Assembly: GCA_009776715.1 (NCBI GenBank)
Contig: WRNF01000094.1
Coordinates: 1-5,006, forward strand
DNA: 5,006 nucleotides
Source: Treponema sp.
GTDB taxonomy: Bacteria; Spirochaetota; Spirochaetia; Treponematales; Breznakiellaceae
Direction of reading: 5' to 3'
Shown: piece by piece, positions 1 through 5,006 of the stretch
How the letters are laid out: the number at the start of each line of letters is the position of its first letter
How positions within the stretch are numbered: the stretch's first letter is position 1
Program-made: the position numbers and the translations under genes
Notes under the pieces: generated by a model
Told to the model about the DNA's origin: nothing
What the model saw: the letters and a program-made list of their open reading frames with translations, nothing else
The model's database searches: none

Positions 1-52
1 TGATGCAATCCGGGATTATTTAAATCAGTTAAGAGAGGCTGTAAAAAAATGA
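1..52 (+). CDS. 3' end of an upstream gene, product unknown
   Basis: An open frame enters the window from the left and ends at the TGA at 50-52, giving a C-terminal tail that reads DAIRDYLNQLREAVKK. The tail is charged and looks alpha-helical. The stop overlaps the start of the next gene as ATGA (49-52), which suggests translational coupling within one transcript. In lambda-like modules the portal gene precedes the head protease, so a portal or another packaging protein is possible, but 16 residues are too few to assign a family. Only the frame, the stop and the overlap are directly seen. Confidence 0.6.
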   Translation, partial: DAIRDYLNQLREAVKK

Positions 53-423
53 CTGTTTATATTTCCGGCCCTATTTCCGGCATAAAAGACAGAAACAAAA
101 AGTCTTTTTCAAAAGCGGAAAGGGAATTAAAAGCAGAGTTTAAAAAAGCTGAAATTGAAAAATTTAAAATTATAAACCCGGTTAAAATTGGTTTTAAGTT
201 GGATGAAAAATTTAAGAAAAATAACAAGGAGCCAGCATGGGAAGATTATATGCGTGTTTGCATTAAAGAACTTTCCATGTCAGATTTAGTTTTCTTTTTG
301 CCGGGCTGGGGAAACAGCGAAGGCGCGGTAATGGAAAAATACATAGCTGCCCGGTTAAAAATTCCGTGCTGTATGAACATTTTGGAATTTTTACACAGAG
401 CAATTCAAGAGGTTAAACAATGA
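49..423 (+). CDS. DUF4406 protein, nucleoside 2-deoxyribosyltransferase-like
   Basis: This 124-residue protein has the hallmarks of the DUF4406 family, a small Rossmann-like fold related to nucleoside 2-deoxyribosyltransferases. It opens with a beta strand and glycine loop, YISGPISG (residues 4-11), followed by a charged helix, an N-P pair (43-44) and W64-DYMR. An acidic D79 precedes the strand VFFLPGW (81-87), and S90-x-x-G-A leads to E96, the usual position of the conserved glutamate. The fold predicts nucleotide or nucleoside binding in the cytoplasm; the actual reaction is not known for most phage members. The start is supported by GAGAGG at 33-38 with a 10-nt spacer and by the ATGA overlap with the upstream gene. 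The 3' end also overlaps the next start as ATGA. It has no known role in capsid assembly, so it may be a cargo (moron-type) gene acting on nucleotide pools. Confidence 0.85.
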   Translation: MTVYISGPISGIKDRNKKSFSKAERELKAEFKKAEIEKFKIINPVKIGFKLDEKFKKNNKEPAWEDYMRVCIKELSMSDLVFFLPGWGNSEGAVMEKYIAARLKIPCCMNILEFLHRAIQEVKQ

Positions 424-842
424 AATTACAGGAATTTGTTGTAAAGCACTACGGAAAAAAAGTTGACTTTGACGGCGCATTCGGCGCGCAATGCGTTGAT
501 TTAGCGCGGCAGTATTTTAAGGATGTTTGGGGTTTTACAAAACAGCCGGAAGGAGTGGAGGGTGCAAAAGATTTTTTTTATAACCATGATAACAGGCCGG
601 TACAAAAAGAACTTTGCATTTGCATACCGTTTGCAAATGACGCAAAACCGCCGGAAGGTTCGGTTTGTGTTTACAAAGAATCGGCAACAAACAAATACGG
701 GCATATTGGCATTTGTTTAAATGCAGACGATACCGGAGTTGATCTTTTTGAGCAGGACGGTTTCAAGCAGGACGGCGCAAAAATCACAAGATGGGATTAT
801 AGCCGCTTGGTTGGCTGGCTGGAAAAAAGAAATAATTTTTAA
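420..842 (+). CDS. CHAP-domain peptidoglycan hydrolase (endolysin-like)
   Basis: This 140-residue protein is essentially a single CHAP domain (cysteine, histidine-dependent amidohydrolase/peptidase). The nucleophile is C25 in GAQCVDLAR, the histidine is H95 in YGHIGICL, and the likely third polar residue is E111 in DLFEQDGF; this is the standard CHAP order and spacing. Family members cut peptidoglycan as amidases or endopeptidases. There is no signal peptide, transmembrane segment or SH3-type wall-binding domain, so it is a minimal lysin that would need a holin, or delivery in the virion, to reach the wall. The start at 420 has AAGAGG at 407-412 (7-nt spacer) and overlaps the DUF4406 stop as ATGA. 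Its position just before the head protease is unusual for a lysis gene, so a virion-associated role is an alternative. No holin-like frame was found in the window. Confidence 0.82.
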   Translation: MKLQEFVVKHYGKKVDFDGAFGAQCVDLARQYFKDVWGFTKQPEGVEGAKDFFYNHDNRPVQKELCICIPFANDAKPPEGSVCVYKESATNKYGHIGICLNADDTGVDLFEQDGFKQDGAKITRWDYSRLVGWLEKRNNF

Positions 843-865
843 AAAGTTAGTAGCTTGAAATTTTA

Positions 866-872
866 GAAGGAG
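866..872 (+). promoter_or_regulatory. ribosome binding site with long spacer before the protease gene
   Basis: GAAGGAG is a strong Shine-Dalgarno match, but it lies 13 nt before the ATG at 886, longer than the usual 5-9 nt. No ATG, GTG or TTG in the protease frame lies between the two; only an ATA at 877 would be optimally spaced. A second AAGG at 881-884 is too close to the ATG to work. The start at 886 is therefore kept, and inefficient initiation is possible. Confidence 0.55.
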
Positions 873-885
873 TAAAATAAAAGGC

Positions 886-2022
886 ATGATCAAAGTAAAA
901 ATTGATGATGTAATAAGCTCTTATTGCGGCATTTCAGAAAGGGAAATTTCCGAGCAATTGAAAGCCGCGACACCGGGGGAAGAAATAGAAATTACTATTA
1001 ATTCCCCAGGTGGAGAAGTTTATGAAGGCATCAGTATATTTAATTTAATTCGCGAATATGCTAAATCACATAATATCATTGTGAGAATTAACGGGCTTGC
1101 CGCTTCTATGGCAAGTTATATAGCCGTTGCCGCCCGTACAATAAATAAAAATGCTAAAATCATTGTTTTGGAAAATTCAATTTTTTTAATACACAATCCG
1201 TGGACATTTTCAATAGGCGATTACAGGGAAATGAAAAAAACAGCAGAATATCTTGAAAAATTAGCTGCAATGTCAGGTTCTACTTATGCGTTTGTTTCCG
1301 GCAAGACCGAAAAGGAAACCCGTGATTTAATGGACATCGAAACCTACTACGTAGGAAATGAAATTATTGAAAACGGTTTTGCAAACGAATTTGAACAGAT
1401 TAACAAACACGATGAAAATCAAGCTTTTGAACTGGACCGCAATGCGTTAGTTATTAACGCAAAATTGCAAATAGAAAAGACCGCCGAAAAGTTACGCGCA
1501 AATGCAAAAAACGATCTTGAAAAAGCGGTCGCATTAATTTCTGAAACTTTTATATCGCCGGAGGCTCCTGGCGGATGGAATAAAAGTATTGAACCTGCCC
1601 CTGCTGCTGTCAACGGGGGCAGCGTTCATTTAAAAGCAAATCCAATGGAAGGAGAAAACATGGATAAGGAAAAACTTAAAAAAGAACACCCGGAACTTTA
1701 CGCCGCCGTTTTTGAGGAAGGAAAAGAGGCCGGTACAAAAGAAGAACGGGAGCGGGTTGAGGCGCATTTAAAGTTAGGCGAAGATTCCGGCTCAATGAAA
1801 GTTGCCGCACAATTTATCCGCGAAGGTAAATCAGTTATGGAAAACAAGGTTCAGGCCGAGTATCTTTCAGCAAGAATGAATAACAGCGCGGTAGTTGCGC
1901 GTAACAAAGACAATCCGCCGGATGTTGACACAAGCGGTAATAATGGTGCTGCCGATGATGCCGCGATGGAGGCCGCCTGGAATGCAGGTTTATCCGGCAA
2001 AGATTACAAGGGGGGTAGATAA
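886..2022 (+). CDS. ClpP-like head maturation protease with C-terminal scaffold region
   Basis: This is a 378-residue phage prohead protease of the ClpP/crotonase fold. Residues 1 to about 170 form the protease domain. INSPGGEVYEG (39-49) is the glycine-rich oxyanion segment, GLAASMAS (70-77) carries the predicted nucleophile S74, and LIHNPW (101-106) carries the predicted base H103. The acidic pair D150/E152 before the NEIIENGFAN segment is the likely third site. A variable, Pro/Ala/Gly-rich linker (about 220-258) is followed by a charged helical C-terminal region (259-378) that resembles the scaffold portion of lambda gpC-type proteins. The protease would cleave scaffold and other head proteins inside the procapsid. 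The arrangement before gpD-like and gpE-like genes matches lambda C. The stop abuts the next ATG (TAAATG). Length is close to, but below, lambda gpC (439 residues). Confidence 0.9.
   Translation: MIKVKIDDVISSYCGISEREISEQLKAATPGEEIEITINSPGGEVYEGISIFNLIREYAKSHNIIVRINGLAASMASYIAVAARTINKNAKIIVLENSIFLIHNPWTFSIGDYREMKKTAEYLEKLAAMSGSTYAFVSGKTEKETRDLMDIETYYVGNEIIENGFANEFEQINKHDENQAFELDRNALVINAKLQIEKTAEKLRANAKNDLEKAVALISETFISPEAPGGWNKSIEPAPAAVNGGSVHLKANPMEGENMDKEKLKKEHPELYAAVFEEGKEAGTKEERERVEAHLKLGEDSGSMKVAAQFIREGKSVMENKVQAEYLSARMNNSAVVARNKDNPPDVDTSGNNGAADDAAMEAAWNAGLSGKDYKGGR
1595..1622 (+). other. GC-rich inverted repeat upstream of the internal scaffold start
   Basis: CTGCCCC (1595-1601) and GGGGCAG (1616-1622) form a perfect 7-bp stem around a 14-nt loop, within the linker-coding part of the protease gene and about 25 nt before the internal ribosome binding site. 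It could fold in the mRNA and affect ribosome passage or access to the internal site. It may also be an accident of codons for Pro, Ala and Gly; no function is shown. Confidence 0.3.
1647..1654 (+). promoter_or_regulatory. internal ribosome binding site for nested scaffold
   Basis: GGAAGGAG lies inside the protease gene, 5 nt before an in-frame ATG at 1660. It matches the anti-Shine-Dalgarno sequence better, and is better spaced, than the site serving the full-length protease. This is what supports calling the nested gene. Confidence 0.65.
1660..2022 (+). CDS. nested in-frame capsid scaffold protein (lambda Nu3-like)
   Basis: This reads in the same frame and to the same stop as the protease gene, giving a 120-residue product equal to protease residues 259-378. 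It starts MDKEKLKKEHPELYAAV, followed by a strongly charged helical stretch (roughly residues 15-75) that could form a coiled coil. A low-complexity Asn/Asp/Ala tail follows, ending in a short segment with basic residues (KDYKGGR). Scaffold proteins of lambda-like phages are made from just such an internal start in the protease gene (C/Nu3); they fill the procapsid and are then cleaved or expelled. What is seen here is the ATG, its strong ribosome binding site at 1647-1654 and the composition; separate expression is inferred. The alternative is that the region is made only as the C-terminus of the protease. Confidence 0.6.
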   Translation: MDKEKLKKEHPELYAAVFEEGKEAGTKEERERVEAHLKLGEDSGSMKVAAQFIREGKSVMENKVQAEYLSARMNNSAVVARNKDNPPDVDTSGNNGAADDAAMEAAWNAGLSGKDYKGGR

Positions 2023-2403
2023 ATGAGCAGAGGCGGAATGAAATCACAAACCGTTGACAATTCGGTTGTAGCGTTAGGCGATAACGAATTTGAAACCGGA
2101 AGCATTGCCGTTCCCGGCGGTTCAATAATTAATAAAGGCGTTGTTTTAAAAAGGGAAGGAAATAAATTCGCTCCCTTAACAGACTCAGAAGAAGAAATTC
2201 CGGTTGCTGTCAATCCTTTTGACATACCAAACACGGCTTCTTCCGCTGCCGATCTTTCGATCCGTGCAATCATAAGCGGTCCGGTACGCGCCAGCCTGTT
2301 GTCAATTAATGGTGAGCCTTTAACAAATGAAGAGTTTGATATGTTGCGTGATCATGCAACTATTATTCCAGTCAAGGATCATGATATTTCCCGCACTGGT
2401 TAA
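2023..2403 (+). CDS. head decoration protein, lambda gpD-like (HDPD family)
   Basis: This 126-residue protein resembles the lambda gpD / head decoration protein D family, trimers that sit on the outside of the expanded capsid and stabilise it. Family-like segments are VVLKREGNKFAPL (40-52), PVAVNPFDIPNT (60-71), the ISGPVRASLL strand (85-93) and the C-terminal LRDHATIIPVKDHD stretch (108-121). It is slightly longer than lambda gpD (110 residues). The ATG directly follows the protease stop (TAAATG) and has an AAGGGGGG purine tract just upstream; a second ATG at 2038 behind AGAGGCGGA is a possible alternative start. Its place between protease/scaffold and major capsid protein is the canonical position for this gene, which makes the assignment firm. 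Confidence 0.85.
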   Translation: MSRGGMKSQTVDNSVVALGDNEFETGSIAVPGGSIINKGVVLKREGNKFAPLTDSEEEIPVAVNPFDIPNTASSAADLSIRAIISGPVRASLLSINGEPLTNEEFDMLRDHATIIPVKDHDISRTG

Positions 2404-2504
2404 TTGGGTAGTTTTCAAAAATTATTCATGGAGTTTAACATTAGCTGCGCTAATGTTTCGATTTAAGATGGCGGCAATATGCAGCCAAAATAGGAGTTAA
2501 TAGT
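2404..2504 (+). other. non-coding leader before the major capsid gene
   Basis: This 101-nt gap is the longest non-coding stretch in a window where most genes abut or overlap. It contains a perfect 9-bp hairpin (2437-2457), then a weaker GC-rich stem at 2470-2486 (GGCGGC against GCAGCC, one mismatch, loop AATAT), then the capsid ribosome binding site AGGAG (2492-2496). No convincing -35/-10 promoter pair was found, and the hairpins are not followed by a T-run. Confidence 0.5.
2437..2457 (+). promoter_or_regulatory. perfect 9-bp hairpin upstream of the capsid gene
   Basis: AACATTAGC (2437-2445) is separated by TGC from its exact reverse complement GCTAATGTT (2449-2457). The stem is followed by TCGATTTAAG rather than a run of T, so it is not a typical Rho-independent terminator. 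It ends 47 nt before the capsid ATG. An RNA processing or mRNA-stabilising element that raises capsid yield, or an operator-like palindrome, would both fit; neither is demonstrated. Confidence 0.5.
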
Positions 2505-3602
2505 ATGATAAACATTCTTACTAAAGTAATAGCCCTTTTTCACAACCAGCCTGACATTACGAAAATGGGCTTTCTTTCTTCGTTTTTCCACGTAGGGCAG
2601 GATTCTTTTACGGACGCGGAATATGCCGATCTTGATGAAATTTATGAAGGGGAAGATATAGCCCCAGCCGTAACTGATTTAAGCACCGGTGCGGTGTTAC
2701 TTGTTGATGATAAATTCAACAATAAACAAATACCATTTCCGGTTTATGCAATGAAAAGCCCGGCGCAAATAGCCGCTCTTATGAACAGACAGCCAGGCGA
2801 ATCTGCATACGTTACGCAAAAAGTAACCTGGCTGGCCAGGCTGGCAAATATTCTTGTCAGAAAACTGGGAAGAATGACAAACATGATACGCCGTTCGATG
2901 GAACAGCAAGCAGCACAGGTGCTGCAAACCGGGGACATTGTTTTAACAGACGAAAAAGGTAACCAGGCTTTTAAGTTAGGTTTAGAGCCGTCAATGAGCC
3001 ATTTCCCAACAGTTTTAATTCCCTGGAGCGATGAAGATGCCGATCCAATGGGAGACATTGATTTGTTAGCTGACACTATCAGAAATGAAGGGCTTGTTGA
3101 TGTTGAAAATCTTATTTTTGGAAATAAAGCATGGATTAATTTTATTAAAAATGAATGGGTACAGGAAAATTTGAAAAAAGAAGGGCTTGCAACCGGTGAA
3201 CTTTCACCGCAAATACGCGACAAAGGCGGGAAGTACATGGGGTATGTCGATTACGCTGCAAACCGTTATTATTTTTGGACATATAATGCACGTTACAATT
3301 TATTTAAGGAAAAAGAAAAAATTAAATACATTGACGATGACAATGTTATTTTTCTTCCTAACCCTGAAAGCATTGATTTTCGGCGAATTTTCGGCGGAAT
3401 TCCCACTGTTACAATGAACGATACATTTGAACAGCTTTTCGGCGCTGACAAGGTGCAGATCGGCAATGAATATGACATTAGGCCGCGAGTGTGGTGGAGT
3501 GATGACAATGAAGCGTACATTGTCGAGGTTAAATCGCGTCCTCTTATGCTTCCAGTCAGCGTTAAGCGTTACGGCTGCTTAAAAACAAATATTGCAGCCT
3601 AA
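2505..3602 (+). CDS. major capsid protein, lambda gpE family
   Basis: This 365-residue protein matches the phage major capsid protein E family (HK97-fold shell subunit; lambda gpE is 341 residues). An N-terminal arm (1-60) leads into a beta-rich segment, and a long helical region (about 105-143) contains the family-like R...MEQQAAQVLQTG signature (132-143). A central part follows with the conserved-looking NLIFGNKAW segment. The C-terminal part has DNVIFLPNP, then a beta strand ending in KSRPLMLPVSVKRYGCLKT, typical of family C-termini. Several hundred copies would form the icosahedral head. The start at 2505 has AGGAG at 2492-2496 with an 8-nt spacer. It follows the decoration gene after a 101-nt leader holding a hairpin, consistent with separate tuning of its expression. 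No truncation or frameshift is seen. Confidence 0.9.
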   Translation: MINILTKVIALFHNQPDITKMGFLSSFFHVGQDSFTDAEYADLDEIYEGEDIAPAVTDLSTGAVLLVDDKFNNKQIPFPVYAMKSPAQIAALMNRQPGESAYVTQKVTWLARLANILVRKLGRMTNMIRRSMEQQAAQVLQTGDIVLTDEKGNQAFKLGLEPSMSHFPTVLIPWSDEDADPMGDIDLLADTIRNEGLVDVENLIFGNKAWINFIKNEWVQENLKKEGLATGELSPQIRDKGGKYMGYVDYAANRYYFWTYNARYNLFKEKEKIKYIDDDNVIFLPNPESIDFRRIFGGIPTVTMNDTFEQLFGADKVQIGNEYDIRPRVWWSDDNEAYIVEVKSRPLMLPVSVKRYGCLKTNIAA

Positions 3603-3631
3603 CAAGTCAAATAAATTATAAGGGGTTTATA

Positions 3632-4060
3632 ATGGCAAACAAGAAACAACGGTATGTTGTCAACAAGGGTGTTTCCTTTATAGGAAACGGAAAACACTAT
3701 AAAGAAAATGACGAAATTGACGAATCGGCATTCGGCAAAAAGGAACATTTTAATAAATTTGTTTCCGATGGAAAAATAATTCCTGTGCCGCCTGGAAAAG
3801 AAAACAGCACAGTTGGTGTTGAAAGTACCAGCCTTGAGGATCTGCAAAGCATCGAAAAACTTACTGGGAAAGAAAACAGCACAGTTAGTGTTGAAAGTGT
3901 TGAAAGTGTTAAAACAAGCGGCAATACCAGCATTACGGATCGGCAAAGCATCGAAAAACTTATATTGGAAAAAGGTCTTTTAAATAAAGACAAAATTAAA
4001 AAGTATTCAGATGAAAATCTTTTGAGATTTGCGGTTGAAAACGGCGTTGTTGAAAAATGA
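3632..4060 (+). CDS. FluMu gp35-like head protein with repeated linker
   Basis: This 142-residue protein shows two small domains joined by a low-complexity linker. Residues 8 to about 52 (VVNKGVSFIGNGKHYKENDE, then ID-SAFGKKEHFNKFVSDGKI) resemble the N-terminal domain of Mu-like gp35 (FluMu N-terminal family). Residues about 106-142 (QSIEKLILEKGLL, then SDENLLRFAVENGVV) look like a helix-extended-helix (LEM/SAP/HeH-type) domain, also found at the C-terminus of gp35-like proteins. The linker (54-110) contains a tandem duplication rich in Ser, Glu, Thr and Val. AAGGGG at 3620-3625, 6 nt before the ATG, supports the start. It occupies the place of lambda FI, between major capsid protein and head-tail joiner, so an assembly or packaging accessory role is inferred. 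The 3' end overlaps the next start as ATGA (4057-4060). The family match is by eye. Confidence 0.65.
   Translation: MANKKQRYVVNKGVSFIGNGKHYKENDEIDESAFGKKEHFNKFVSDGKIIPVPPGKENSTVGVESTSLEDLQSIEKLTGKENSTVSVESVESVKTSGNTSITDRQSIEKLILEKGLLNKDKIKKYSDENLLRFAVENGVVEK
3792..3962 (+). repeat. imperfect tandem duplication in the linker of the gp35-like gene
   Basis: Unit 1 is 3792-3863 (72 nt) and unit 2 is 3864-3962 (99 nt). The first 35 nt are nearly identical (3792-3826 and 3864-3898, two differences), as are the last 37 nt (3827-3863 and 3926-3962, about four differences). Unit 2 has an extra 27 nt at 3899-3925. Every length is a multiple of three, so the reading frame is kept. Each unit encodes GKENSTV-VES near its start and QSIEKL at its end; the second QSIEKL begins the C-terminal domain. 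Confidence 0.9.
3888..3914 (+). repeat. 9-nt triplet microrepeat
   Basis: Three consecutive 9-mers read GTGTTGAAA, GTGTTGAAA and GTGTTAAAA, encoding the VESVESVK stretch. They overlap the 27-nt length difference between the two larger repeat units, so slippage expansion in steps of 9 nt explains part of it. The period preserves the frame. Confidence 0.85.
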
Positions 4061-4428
4061 ATTTAAGGGATCGCGCCGCCAGGGACGCTAAAGACATATT
4101 AGATGATTTGGGCGGCGCGGGAACAGAATTTGTTTTAACTGAAAAAAATGCTGAATACAGGCTTAAAGGCAGTTACGGCGATATTGGTTATCTGCTGAAC
4201 ATGGCAACAGGGGAGGCGGTTGAAGGCCGCACTATAGAAGCGGCTTTCAGCCTTTTATCCCTTGCAGAAAAAACAAACAGGGAACCGCAAAGGGGCTGGG
4301 GTTTCCGGTGTAAAGATTTGGTATCCGGGAAAGAAATAAAACTTTTTGTGGTAAAGTACGAACCGGATAAAACAATGGGAATAGGAAGAATTAAACTGGC
4401 GGTGAATTTAGATGAACAGTCAAATTAA
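4057..4428 (+). CDS. probable head-tail joining protein (lambda FII-like position)
   Basis: This 123-residue protein starts with a short helix (RDRAARDAKDILDDLG) and continues as mostly beta strands. The segment around GDIGYLLNMATGEAVEGR (41-58) resembles the pattern in many phage head-tail connector proteins where a DP-TG-x-V-x-GR turn follows a strand. A W-x-F/V strand (W81) and a C-terminal YEPDKTMGIGRIKLAVN strand pair (101-117) complete a small barrel-like pattern. Its length (lambda FII is 117) and position after the FI-like gene suggest it sits at the head vertex and forms the platform for tail attachment. The start overlaps the previous stop as ATGA with no clear Shine-Dalgarno site, implying translational coupling. 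Its 3' end overlaps the next gene by 17 nt. Fold and function are inferred from pattern and context. Confidence 0.65.
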   Translation: MNLRDRAARDAKDILDDLGGAGTEFVLTEKNAEYRLKGSYGDIGYLLNMATGEAVEGRTIEAAFSLLSLAEKTNREPQRGWGFRCKDLVSGKEIKLFVVKYEPDKTMGIGRIKLAVNLDEQSN

Positions 4429-5006
4429 TGAACTTTTAAACAAACAGGATAACGCGGAAATAATCCGGGATCGGATAGCCGCAATATTAAAACTGGAATT
4501 ATCAAATCAAAAAAAAATAGCGGATGAAAATAAAAATATTAAAGACAAAAAAGATTTTAACATAAACGTTTACCTTGAAAATTCCCGGCCCTGGGATTTA
4601 ATTTCAAACAGCGAAAATAAAAACCCCTTCCCGCTTATCAATGTTTGTTTACAGGAAACAACCGAAGCTCAAAAACCTGGCGGCAGCAGTAAAACAAAAT
4701 ACACAGGGCTTTATTTAATTGACTGTTACGGCTGCGGGAATACGCAGCCAAAAGATGCGGAAGAATACATAGCGGACGATTCACTTTCAACAATCAGGGC
4801 ATGGCAAACGGCGCGTGTTGTTCGCAGTATTTTAATGTCCGGCTTTTATGCTTATTTAGGCATGCGGGGAACCGTAATGAAACGTCGCATATCAAAAATT
4901 ACGGCAATTATTCCAACTGGGCTTGATGGCTCTGCTGTTTCTGTAACGGCTTGTAGAATAAATCTTGAAGTTGACTTTTATGAAAACTCGATGGAAGCTG
5001 CCGGGG
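4412..5006 (+). CDS. 5' part of probable tail-completion / tail-terminator protein
   Basis: An open frame starts at the ATG at 4412, 17 nt inside the previous gene, and continues without a stop to the window edge (198 codons present). It begins MNSQINELLNKQDNAEIIRD. Residues 1-45 are helical and charged. NINVYLENSRPWDLI (50-64) and PLINVCLQET (74-83) are strands, and YTGLYLIDCYGCG (97-109) is a central strand. A helix pair follows, with ILMSGFYAYLGMRGTVMKRR (140-159), then a C-terminal strand RINLEVDFYENS. This strand-helix-strand pattern resembles tail-terminator or Gp37/Z-like proteins that cap the tail or join it to the head, and the position after an FII-like gene supports that. The upstream GGCGG is a weak ribosome site, so coupling to the previous gene is likely. 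The C-terminus is outside the window; the family is not certain. Confidence 0.65.
   Translation, partial: MNSQINELLNKQDNAEIIRDRIAAILKLELSNQKKIADENKNIKDKKDFNINVYLENSRPWDLISNSENKNPFPLINVCLQETTEAQKPGGSSKTKYTGLYLIDCYGCGNTQPKDAEEYIADDSLSTIRAWQTARVVRSILMSGFYAYLGMRGTVMKRRISKITAIIPTGLDGSAVSVTACRINLEVDFYENSMEAAG

Noticed and set aside
2437..2486. Rho-independent terminator between decoration and capsid genes
   Set aside because: The hairpins are not followed by a T-run, and a terminator there would cut off the capsid genes with no visible promoter downstream.
2453..2500. 15-codon frame (MFRFKMAAICSQNRS) in the capsid leader, as a possible leader peptide
   Set aside because: It has no Shine-Dalgarno sequence, its ATG lies within the hairpin's right arm, and there is no codon bias suggesting attenuation.
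2744..3238. Long minus-strand open frame (164 codons) opposite the capsid gene
   Set aside because: It lies entirely within the well-supported capsid gene, has no family features, and its Ser/Phe-rich composition is typical of an antisense shadow.
3888..3914. Short repeats considered as a CRISPR array or phage origin iterons
   Set aside because: The repeats are contiguous 9-mers without spacers, in frame within a coding sequence, and are explained by linker expansion.
3599..3993. Minus-strand open frames with repeated Phe-Asn-Thr or Leu-Ser-Thr motifs
   Set aside because: The repeats are the antisense reading of the duplicated linker in the gp35-like gene; there is no independent ribosome site or recognisable domain.
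4428..4439. TAATG stop/start overlap as the start of the last gene
   Set aside because: The ATG at 4428 reaches a stop after three codons; the long open frame uses the ATG at 4412.

Overview
This window is a piece of a tailed-phage (Caudoviricetes) genome or prophage. It carries a lambda-type head-morphogenesis module, with every gene on the + strand and packed end to end. The DNA is fairly AT-rich, with poly-A/T runs and mainly ATG starts behind AGGAG-like ribosome binding sites. That suits a low-to-moderate GC bacterium; a Treponema-like spirochaete is my guess, but no host gene is present to confirm it. No integrase, attachment site, tRNA, rRNA, CRISPR array or insertion sequence was seen.

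Layout: (1) positions 1-52 hold the last codons of an upstream gene. (2) 49-423 is a DUF4406, nucleoside deoxyribosyltransferase-like protein. (3) 420-842 is a small CHAP-domain cell-wall hydrolase. (4) 886-2022 is a ClpP-like head maturation protease, whose 3' third appears to contain a nested in-frame scaffold gene (1660-2022) with its own strong ribosome binding site. (5) 2023-2403 is a lambda gpD-like head decoration protein. (6) 2404-2504 is the only sizeable non-coding gap and carries a perfect 9-bp hairpin just before the capsid gene. (7) 2505-3602 is a major capsid protein of the lambda gpE family. (8) 3632-4060 is a two-domain FluMu gp35-like protein whose linker contains a tandem duplication. 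(9) 4057-4428 is a probable head-tail joining protein. (10) 4412-5006 is the 5' part of a probable tail-completion or tail-terminator protein that runs off the window.

From the protease onward the order matches lambda C/Nu3 - D - E - FI - FII - Z/U. The protease would mature a procapsid built on the nested scaffold, gpE-like subunits would form the shell, the gpD-like protein would stabilise the expanded head, and the last three genes would close the head vertex and join it to the tail. The main departure from lambda is the DUF4406-CHAP pair, coupled by ATGA overlaps to each other and to the gene upstream, sitting directly before the protease. I see no evidence for a wholly new system. The points most worth a second look are that gene pair, the nested scaffold start, the hairpin before the capsid gene and the duplicated linker.
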